Source of the DNA: Firmicutes bacterium UBA5388
Lineage (GTDB): Bacteria > Bacillota > UBA4882 > UBA10575
Length of the DNA stretch: 19,770 nucleotides
Direction: 5' to 3'
Assembly (NCBI GenBank): GCA_002409975.1
Contig: DHOO01000132.1
Location: forward strand, 1-19,770
How positions within the stretch are numbered: position 1 is the first letter of the stretch; every line of letters begins with the position of its first letter. Under the pieces are notes generated by a model. That model saw nothing but the letters and a program-made list of their open reading frames with translations, searched no databases and was not told where the DNA came from. Positions 14,159 through 19,770 of this stretch are shown here, in pieces. Position numbers and translations under genes: made by a program.

Positions 14159-14189
14159 TGTAAACAATAACTTCCAGCTACGATATGCT
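14159..14189 (+). promoter_or_regulatory. Candidate promoter of the DUF3798 transporter operon, with cre-like site
   Basis: TAAACA (14161-14166), a 17-base spacer and TATGCT (14184-14189) are each 4 of 6 to consensus. TGTAAACAATAACT (14159-14172) overlaps the -35 box and resembles a catabolite-responsive element with two mismatches. Transcription would start near 14196, leaving about a 100-nt leader. Weak evidence for both. Confidence 0.35.
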
Positions 14190-14227
14190 AGACTTTAACA
14201 AGTAAATTAGCAGGAGTTTTTTCTTAG

Positions 14228-14275
14228 ATGGCGAATAAATATACCTTTAAAGAACTCCCTTTTTTAGTGGGATAA
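14228..14275 (+). CDS. Possible 15-codon leader ORF
   Basis: ATG GCG AAT AAA TAT ACC followed by ten codons gives a 15-residue peptide (MANKYTFKELPFLVG) ending 23 bases before the DUF3798 ATG. CAGGAG lies about 11 bases upstream, somewhat far. It could be a regulatory upstream ORF or chance; no terminator or repeat-codon run that would indicate attenuation is seen. Confidence 0.18.
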   Translation: MANKYTFKELPFLVG

Positions 14276-14298
14276 AACTTTAGGAGGTAGATTATTTT

Positions 14299-15435
14299 AT
14301 GTCCAAAAAGACTATTCTCATCGTAGTTGCTGTTCTTTTAGTCTTAAGCCTGGTAACCGTTCGTTACCTGCGCACCTCTTCCCCGAAGATTGGGGAAGAC
14401 GATACTAGTTTTAAAATTGGTGTCGTTACCGGTACTGTTTCTCAAGGTGAAGACGAATACCGAGGGGCAGAAGCTGCTATCAAAAAATACCCTGATCTCA
14501 TTAAGCATGTTACTTATCCGGACAATTTCATGCAGGAACAAGAGACCTATATTGCCCAGATCACTGGACTTGCTGCTGATCCAGAGGTTAAAGCCATTGT
14601 CATTAACCAAGCCGTGCCCGGAACTGTAGCTGCTATTCGTCAGGTCAGAGAGTCTCGTCCGGAGATGCTCTTTATTGCTGGCGAACCCCATGAAGATCCT
14701 CCCATGATCGAACCGGTAGCTGATGTTTGCCTTATTCCTAATAATCCGGCTCGTGGAGAAACCATTCCGCAGCTGGCCAAAAAAATGGGCGCTACTGCTC
14801 TCCTTCATTATTCCTTCCCGCGTCATATGTCCTATGCGCAGCTGGCTGAACGAAGAGATATCATGAAAGCCGAATGCGAAAAATTGGGAATGGAATTTGT
14901 CTTTGTTAATGCTCCCGACCCCATGGGTGAAGGTGGTCTTCCTGCTGCCCAGCAGTTTATTTTGGAAGATCTACCCCGTCAGGTTGCCAAATATGGAAAA
15001 GATATTGCTGTGTTCTCTACAAACTGCGGTATGCAGGAGCCTTTAATTGTCGCTTCCCTCCAAACTGGCGCTATCTTCCCTGAGCAATGTTGCCCCAGCC
15101 CAACCCATGGTTATCCTGGCGCTTTGGCGCTAACCATTACCGATGAGATCAAAGGTAATTTCCCGGCAATAGTTGAAGCGATTAATAATACGATCGTTGA
15201 GGCCGGAAGAGCCGGTCGCTTTGGCACTTGGCCAGTTGCTACCGGTTATCTTCATTCGATCGGTGGTGTCGAGGTCGCTAAATTAGCTTTAGAGAAAAAA
15301 TTAGATATCAAAGATACCGCCGCTGTCTCTAAAGTAATGGGCGAAATCGCTGGCACAGAAATTAACATGACTCGCTTAAGTGATAATGGAAACTTCTACA
15401 TGTACATTATTGACTCGATTATATTCGGAGAATAA
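14299..15435 (+). CDS. DUF3798 solute-binding protein of an ABC importer
   Basis: A 378-aa protein with an N-terminal hydrophobic segment (about residues 5-21) and no lipobox or clear cleavage site, so it may stay membrane-anchored. The rest fits a periplasmic-binding-protein fold of the DUF3798 family: FKIGVVTGTVSQGEDEYRGA (38-57), EVKAIVINQAVPGTVAAIRQ, then CGMQEPLI (243-250) and EQCCPSPTHGYPGALAL (262-278). The CGMQEP and adjacent Cys264-Cys265 motifs are the striking conserved part. Neighbours (RbsA-like ATPase and two permeases) show it is the binding component of a sugar/nucleoside-type importer, but no substrate is known to me. ATG has AGGAGGT 10 bases upstream. A terminator follows, so this protein is likely made in excess of the membrane parts. 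Confidence 0.85.
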   Translation: MSKKTILIVVAVLLVLSLVTVRYLRTSSPKIGEDDTSFKIGVVTGTVSQGEDEYRGAEAAIKKYPDLIKHVTYPDNFMQEQETYIAQITGLAADPEVKAIVINQAVPGTVAAIRQVRESRPEMLFIAGEPHEDPPMIEPVADVCLIPNNPARGETIPQLAKKMGATALLHYSFPRHMSYAQLAERRDIMKAECEKLGMEFVFVNAPDPMGEGGLPAAQQFILEDLPRQVAKYGKDIAVFSTNCGMQEPLIVASLQTGAIFPEQCCPSPTHGYPGALALTITDEIKGNFPAIVEAINNTIVEAGRAGRFGTWPVATGYLHSIGGVEVAKLALEKKLDIKDTAAVSKVMGEIAGTEINMTRLSDNGNFYMYIIDSIIFGE

Positions 15436-15462
15436 GATTTTTCCACAGTTAACAATGAGAGC

Positions 15463-15495
15463 AAAAGGCCGGGCTAATAAGCCCCGCCTTTTCTC
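15463..15495 (+). terminator. Partial terminator between DUF3798 gene and transporter ATPase
   Basis: AAAAGGC-c-GGGCT, loop AATA, AGCCC-c-GCCTTTT (15463-15492) form a 12-bp stem with one C-C mismatch, with a short T-run. It would lower expression of the ATPase and permeases relative to the binding protein, a common arrangement in ABC operons. Confidence 0.7.
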
Positions 15496-15497
15496 CC

Positions 15498-15527
15498 TTA
15501 TGGCGCCCAAACTGACGCCATAATTTT
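15498..15527 (+). repeat. Second hairpin before the transporter ATPase
   Basis: TTATGGCG (15498-15505) and CGCCATAA (15516-15523) are perfect 8-bp arms around a 10-base loop, followed by TTTTC. It stands 5 bases behind the preceding terminator and 8 bases before the GAGGGG ribosome binding site. It may act as a second terminator or as a 5' stabiliser of the processed downstream mRNA. Confidence 0.5.
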
Positions 15528-15547
15528 CACCGAGAGGGGTTTTAAAG

Positions 15548-17149
15548 TTGCCTGAATCTTATGTTCTGGAACTTAAAGGTATTACTAAAAATTATTTCGG
15601 AACCACCGTATTAAAAGGTATTAGCCTTTCAGTTAAGGCAGGGGAGATTCATGCTTTAGTCGGAGAGAATGGCGCCGGGAAATCAACCCTGATGAACTTG
15701 ATTTTTGGGATGCCCGTCATTCATGAGACTGGAGGCTTTGAAGGTGATATTTTCATCGATGGTCAAAAAGTGAATATCACTTCTCCACGCCAAGCGATGG
15801 AACTTGGGATTGGTATGGTTCATCAAGAATTTATGTTACTCCCTGGTTTTACGGTAACAGAAAATATTAAACTTAATCGTGAGCTTTCGAAAGCAAATCT
15901 TGTTAGTAAAACATTTGGGTCCAGTTTCGAAACCCTCGATTATCCTGCTATGCAGAATGATACTAGCTTAGCCATGAAGAAACTAGGCTTGTCTATTGAT
16001 GAAACCTCCCTGGTTGCTGGTCTCCCTGTTGGTTACATGCAGTTTGTTGAGATCGCCCGGGAGATTGATAAAAAAAATGTCCGCTTGTTAGTTTTTGATG
16101 AGCCCACCGCTGTTTTAACCGAGAGTGAAGCTGAATATCTGATTACAGCGATGCGACTCTTGGCTGCTCAGGGCATCGCTATTCTTTTTATTACTCACCG
16201 CTTAGATGAAGTAATGGCCTGTAGCGATATGATTACGATTTTACGTGATGGTGAGATGGTTACCTCTATATCCCGTAGTAACGCTAGTTTAGAACGGATT
16301 GCTGAATTAATGGTCGGTCGTAAACTGGAGCGCGCTCAATTACCACCACGGGCCGTCGAACCTCATGACCAAGATCTTATTCTTGAACTAAATAACCTAC
16401 AGGTACAGATGCCTGGTGAGCAAGTTCGTAACTTAAATCTAAAAGTCCGGCGGGGAGAAATTTTAGGAATTGGTGGTCTGGCCGGGCAAGGAAAAATTGG
16501 TATTGCCAATGGAGTAATGGGGTTATATCCTGCCAGTGGAGAAGTCTATAAGGACCAAAACCAAATAAAACTTAATGATTCGAAAGACGCCCTTCAGTCA
16601 GGAATGGCTTTTGTCTCCGAAGATCGCCGTGGAGTTGGGCTGTTAGTGGATGAATCTATTGCCCTAAATATTGTCCTTACTAGCATTGAAGCGCAACAAA
16701 AGTTTTTACGGCCGGCGGTACTCCCCGGGGTTCGTCTCATCGATAAGAAATCCGTCCGTTCTTATACTTTGAAAATGATTAAAGATTTAGATATTCGTTG
16801 TACTGGTCCAAACCAGCCTGTACGACGTCTCTCCGGTGGTAATCAACAGAAAGTCTGTTTAGCGCGGGCTTTTACTTTAAAACCTGAAGTTCTCTGGATT
16901 TCCGAACCTACCAGAGGAATCGACGTCGGCGCTAAACAACTAGTCCTTGACCTACTGGTGCAAATGAATAGAGAATATGGCATGACGATTATTATGACCT
17001 CCAGTGAGCTTACAGAGTTGCGGAGAATTTGCGATCGCATCGCTTTGGTCTATAAAGGCCGAGTAGCGGGTATTCTCAGACCAGACGCTTCTGACCTTGA
17101 ATTCGGCTTGGTAATGGCCGGCAAGAAAACTGCAAAGGAGGTGGGTTAA
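15548..17149 (+). CDS. RbsA/MglA-type ABC transporter ATPase with two nucleotide-binding domains
   Basis: Cytoplasmic ATPase of 533 aa with two NBDs in one chain. The first has Walker A GENGAGKST (39-47), a degenerate signature LPVGYMQ (159-165) and Walker B LVFDEPTAVL (181-190). The second has a degenerate Walker A, GGLAGQGKIG (309-318), a good signature LSGGNQQKV (428-436), Walker B WISEPTRGID (450-459) and a TSSEL switch. This asymmetric pattern, one degenerate and one consensus site, is typical of sugar and nucleoside importers. The start is TTG, 8 bases after GAGGGG; no ATG or GTG nearby fits. The stop precedes the first permease ATG by 1 base. Confidence 0.92.
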   Translation: MPESYVLELKGITKNYFGTTVLKGISLSVKAGEIHALVGENGAGKSTLMNLIFGMPVIHETGGFEGDIFIDGQKVNITSPRQAMELGIGMVHQEFMLLPGFTVTENIKLNRELSKANLVSKTFGSSFETLDYPAMQNDTSLAMKKLGLSIDETSLVAGLPVGYMQFVEIAREIDKKNVRLLVFDEPTAVLTESEAEYLITAMRLLAAQGIAILFITHRLDEVMACSDMITILRDGEMVTSISRSNASLERIAELMVGRKLERAQLPPRAVEPHDQDLILELNNLQVQMPGEQVRNLNLKVRRGEILGIGGLAGQGKIGIANGVMGLYPASGEVYKDQNQIKLNDSKDALQSGMAFVSEDRRGVGLLVDESIALNIVLTSIEAQQKFLRPAVLPGVRLIDKKSVRSYTLKMIKDLDIRCTGPNQPVRRLSGGNQQKVCLARAFTLKPEVLWISEPTRGIDVGAKQLVLDLLVQMNREYGMTIIMTSSELTELRRICDRIALVYKGRVAGILRPDASDLEFGLVMAGKKTAKEVG

Positions 17150-17150
17150 G

Positions 17151-18227
17151 ATGGAAACAAAAGTCCTAACAGCTAAGGATTACCTGAATAAAGAAGCAAT
17201 TCGCGCCTTTTTTGTAGGCTTTGGCCTTCCTCGCCTGATCATCAGTGGTTTTCTTCTGATCCTTTTTATTCTGGCTTTTATTATGAAGATGGATCTAACC
17301 ATTCTCCTCAGTGATTCTTTGGTCCGCATCGGCATGAATGGTCTGTTAGTATTAGCAATGCTTCCTACCTTAGTGACTGGAGTTGGCCTCAACTTCGGTC
17401 TTCCCATCGGGTTCATCTGCGGGTTAGTAGGCGGCGTAATTAGTATGGAGTTAAATCTGGTTGGTTTTAGAGGGTTATTTAGCGCAATCCTATTTTCGCT
17501 CCCTTTAGCTGTCATTACCGGATATTTATACGCTGCTCTCTTAGAGAGGGTTCGTGGTCAAGAGATGATGGTCGGAACCTATTTAGGGTTTTCCGTGGTA
17601 GCCGGAATGTGCATTTTTTGGCTAATGGCTCCTTTTAAAAACCCCGTGATGATTTTTGCCATTGGGGGTAAGGGCTTAAGGTATACCCTTACTTTATTTC
17701 AACATTTTGGAAAAGTTCTTAATAACTTGCTCGCTTTTAGCCTGATGGGTGTGGTCATCCCCACTGGATTACTATTATTTTTCGCCTTCTTCTGTCTCTT
17801 AGCCCATCTGTTCTTCCGTACACGGACGGGATTAGCAATGATCGCTACTGGCGCCAATCCCTTGTATGCTTCATCTTCCGGGATCAACATCCGTGCCATG
17901 CGTTATACGAGCATTATTTTATCTAACGTGCTAGCGGCAATCGGCGCTATCGTATATGCCCAAAGTTATGGCTTCCTTCAGCTTTATACCGCTCCGCTTT
18001 ATGCGGCCTTTCCTGCTGTTGCGGCTGCCTTAATCGGTGGCGCTACATTAAAAAAGGCGACTGTCAGCCAGATCATTGTTGGGACCATCCTGTTCCAAAC
18101 ACTACTGACCATTGCTTTACCTGTAACCCAAACAGCGCTTCGAGGCGCCGATATTAGTGAGATTGCCCGCATGATTATTAGCAATGGGATGATCCTATAT
18201 GCTTTAACACGAGCCGAAAGGAGGTAA
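17151..18227 (+). CDS. ABC transporter permease, RbsC/BPD_transp_2 type (first)
   Basis: Inner-membrane permease of 358 aa with about eight to ten hydrophobic segments. The family regions GVGLNFGLPIGFICGLVGG (about residues 77-95), RTRTGLAMIATGANPLYASS (about 222-241) and the late ALIGGATLKKATVSQIIVGT are clear. The start is ATG with GGAGGTGG upstream, 1 base after the ATPase stop, so coupling is tight. It is homologous to the following permease, and the two probably form a heterodimer. The substrate is not shown by the sequence. Confidence 0.9.
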   Translation: METKVLTAKDYLNKEAIRAFFVGFGLPRLIISGFLLILFILAFIMKMDLTILLSDSLVRIGMNGLLVLAMLPTLVTGVGLNFGLPIGFICGLVGGVISMELNLVGFRGLFSAILFSLPLAVITGYLYAALLERVRGQEMMVGTYLGFSVVAGMCIFWLMAPFKNPVMIFAIGGKGLRYTLTLFQHFGKVLNNLLAFSLMGVVIPTGLLLFFAFFCLLAHLFFRTRTGLAMIATGANPLYASSSGINIRAMRYTSIILSNVLAAIGAIVYAQSYGFLQLYTAPLYAAFPAVAAALIGGATLKKATVSQIIVGTILFQTLLTIALPVTQTALRGADISEIARMIISNGMILYALTRAERR

Positions 18228-18231
18228 ATAA

Positions 18232-19329
18232 ATGGCTGACGTTAACATTGCACAACCAAAACCAGAACTTACCAAAGAAAAACAGCTGGATCAGTTTTTA
18301 GGGCAAATGTCGGTTCCTCTATTTTTTGCCTTTTTATGTTTATTAGGTATTATCGCCGCTAATCTTAACCCCCGTTTTTTAATCAACGAAATCCTTACTC
18401 GTTTAGGGCGTAACTCTTTTTTGGTTTTATCCTTAATCATTCCGATCCTGGCGGGTCTAGGACTTAATTTTGGAATTGTTATCGGTGCGATGGCTGGTCA
18501 AACAGCCTTAATAATCATTACCCATCTGCAAATCGGGGGTTTACCCGGTTTGCTGCTGGCTTTCCTTATCTCCATCCCTTTCTCGGTGCTGTTTGGATGG
18601 TTAACTGGCCTCATTCTTAATCGGGCTAAAGGCCGGGAGATGGTCACCAGTTTTATTATGGGTTTTTTTGCTAATGGCCTGTATCAATTGGTTTTTTTGG
18701 TCCTGATCGGAACCTTAATTCCTTTAAAGAACCCGGTTTTAGTGCTTTCTTCCGGAATCGGGCTTCGTAATTCTATTGACTTAATTGCTATCAATAAAGC
18801 CTTAGATCATGCGGTCTTTGGTCCCGTAAAGCTTGGTCCCTATAATATCCCCTTGTTTACGCTACTAGTCATAGCTCTTCTCTGTGTGGTCATCTCTTTC
18901 CTGATGAAGACGAGATTAGGTCAGAGAATGCGGGCGGTTGGTCAGGATATGAATATTGCTGAAGTCTCAGGTATTAATGTCAATAAAACCCGTATTATTG
19001 CAATTATTATTTCTACTGTTCTAGCCGCTTGGGGACAACTGATCTTTTTGCAAAATATTGGTACCTTTAACACCTACAACAGTCACGAACAGGTTGGCAT
19101 GTTCTCAATTGCCGCCTTATTAATCGGCGGCGCTACTATTCGGCGCGCCACGATTTGGAATGCTCTGGTCGGGGTACTCCTCTTCCATACTTTATTCGTG
19201 GTCTCTCCGTTAGCAGGTCAACGCCTTTTAGGTATTCCTCAAGTCGGAGAGTATTTCCGTAGCTTCTTAGCTTATGGAATTATCGCTGTGGCTTTAGCTC
19301 TTCACGCCTGGCAAGGTAAGAAAAAATAA
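18232..19329 (+). CDS. ABC transporter permease, RbsC/BPD_transp_2 type (second)
   Basis: Second permease, 365 aa, with a longer hydrophilic N-terminus (about 24 residues) and about eight to ten hydrophobic segments. It shares the family blocks with its neighbour: GLGLNFGIVIGAMAGQTAL, MKTRLGQRMRAVGQDMNIAE, ALLIGGATIRRATIWNALVG. The ATG at 18232 is 4 bases after the previous stop, with AAGGAGG placed within the end of that gene. Last gene of the importer, ended by a strong terminator at 19349. The pair of non-identical permeases suggests a heterodimeric channel. Confidence 0.9.
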   Translation: MADVNIAQPKPELTKEKQLDQFLGQMSVPLFFAFLCLLGIIAANLNPRFLINEILTRLGRNSFLVLSLIIPILAGLGLNFGIVIGAMAGQTALIIITHLQIGGLPGLLLAFLISIPFSVLFGWLTGLILNRAKGREMVTSFIMGFFANGLYQLVFLVLIGTLIPLKNPVLVLSSGIGLRNSIDLIAINKALDHAVFGPVKLGPYNIPLFTLLVIALLCVVISFLMKTRLGQRMRAVGQDMNIAEVSGINVNKTRIIAIIISTVLAAWGQLIFLQNIGTFNTYNSHEQVGMFSIAALLIGGATIRRATIWNALVGVLLFHTLFVVSPLAGQRLLGIPQVGEYFRSFLAYGIIAVALALHAWQGKKK

Positions 19330-19348
19330 CCTATCACAATAAAAAACG

Positions 19349-19376
19349 AAAAGCCGTCTTAAGGGCGGCTTTTTTG
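19349..19376 (+). terminator. Terminator of the DUF3798 transporter operon
   Basis: AAAAGCCG (19349-19356) and CGGCTTTT (19366-19373) form an 8-bp stem with a 9-base loop and two more T, 20 bases after the last permease stop. Confidence 0.85.
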
Positions 19377-19549
19377 CTACTAAGTAGGTAGTTCTTTTCC
19401 ATATGAGGGAATTGCATAATTACCCTAGGCATCTATTTAACATAGAGAATGGCTTTTGCTTGTTTGTTTACCCGGCTCTGCTTTTCATAACGTCATATGT
19501 GCGCAATCATTTACAAAAGTAGAGGATTTTTTTAATAAGTGTTTAACTA

Positions 19550-19594
19550 TTGTTAAGTACTCATAAAAATAGTATTATAGACTCAAGTGAGTAC
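19550..19594 (+). promoter_or_regulatory. Orphan promoter with ACTCA/TGAGT repeats
   Basis: TTGTTA (19550-19555), a 17-base spacer and TATTAT (19573-19578) form a strong sigma-A-type promoter. ACTCA occurs at 19559-19563 and 19581-19585, and its complement TGAGT at 19588-19592, so one half-site lies in the spacer and a palindrome ACTCA-AG-TGAGT covers the start of transcription. This looks like a repressor operator. No ORF begins before the window end, so the target is beyond it or is an RNA. Confidence 0.55.
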
Positions 19595-19641
19595 CTTGAT
19601 TAAGAAATTGCATAATCTATTATTCAAGATTTAACCACACA

Positions 19642-19734
19642 TCTGATTTCGTGACTATTCGATCTATACCAGGGGAAACGCTACCGCAAGCTTTCACGAT
19701 TTCCCCTGGTGTCTATAGATGTCACGAATTCAGA
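19642..19734. repeat. Long imperfect inverted repeat (93 bp), possible ncRNA or leader element
   Basis: The outer arms TCTGATTTCGTGAC (19642-19655) and GTCACGAATTCAGA (19721-19734) match at 13 of 14. The inner arms TCTATA-CCAGGGGAAA (19663-19678) and TTTCCCCTGG-TATAGA (19700-19719) are perfectly complementary except for a 4-base bulge at 19710-19713. A 7-base and a 1-base unpaired stretch separate inner from outer stem, and the loop is 21 nt. TCACGA occurs twice (19694-19699 and 19722-19727), so the 5' arm has two alternative partners. No T-tract follows, so it is not a simple terminator. The remainder of 19380-19770 has no gene. Confidence 0.7.
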
Positions 19735-19770
19735 CTAATATATTGATATGCCCACTAGGAATTGTCTAAT

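Noticed and set aside
14344..14826. 160-codon minus-strand reading frame inside the DUF3798 gene
   Set aside because: No recognisable domain; it is the reverse of a well-supported gene.
19642..19734. Insertion-sequence end or MITE
   Set aside because: No transposase, no clear target-site duplication and only one copy is visible in the window, so a mobile-element call cannot be supported here.

Overview
The window reads as a stretch of chromosome from a low-to-medium GC Firmicute (Bacillota) that probably has two membranes and forms endospores. The spore signal is a LonC-type protease behind rplI, a family confined to spore formers. The two-membrane signal is an mlaE-mlaF-mlaD operon whose MlaD ends in about 128 residues of alternating aromatic/hydrophobic strands with a terminal Phe, as in an outer-membrane beta-barrel. 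Both solute-binding proteins also lack a good lipobox. Possible homes are the Negativicutes, Halanaerobiales or Limnochordia-type lineages; I cannot name the species. No rRNA, tRNA, CRISPR array, transposase or phage gene was seen.

Layout. (1) 25-4273, minus strand: DUF951 gene, then rpsF-ssb-rpsR with its own promoter and a foldable leader, a bidirectional terminator, a MazG-like gene, rplI and lonC. (2) 4542-5722, minus strand: gcvH and an octanoyltransferase (LipM-like) overlapping by 4 bases; they form a lipoylation pair with no other glycine-cleavage gene nearby. (3) 5732-6238: gcvH promoter, a possible 28-codon ORF with a strong ribosome binding site and terminator, and the mla promoter. 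(4) 6239-9285, plus strand: mlaE-mlaF-mlaD, a lipid-transport ABC system with a predicted MlaD-barrel fusion. (5) 9307-10924, minus strand: birA-bioY, with a near-consensus BirA operator overlapping the promoter.

(6) 11080-13993, plus strand: a promoter, a 170-nt structured leader ending in an intrinsic terminator, a TM1266-type small regulator, and an NMT1/SsuA-type ABC transporter (binding protein, permease, ATPase). The leader partly resembles the molybdenum/tungsten cofactor riboswitch class as I remember it. The transporter substrate is unknown. (7) 14299-19329, plus strand: a DUF3798 binding protein, a double-NBD ATPase of the RbsA type and two paralogous permeases, a second ABC importer of unknown substrate. 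(8) 19380-19770 has no gene. It holds an orphan promoter flanked by ACTCA repeats and a 93-nt imperfect hairpin, possibly an ncRNA or the leader of a gene beyond the window.

Most of the genes serve either conserved information processing (ribosomal proteins, SSB, Lon) or envelope transport and cofactor acquisition (lipoyl, biotin, two uncharacterised ABC importers). The items most worth following are the MlaD-barrel fusion, the leader with its TM1266-ABC operon, and the hairpin region at the right edge.
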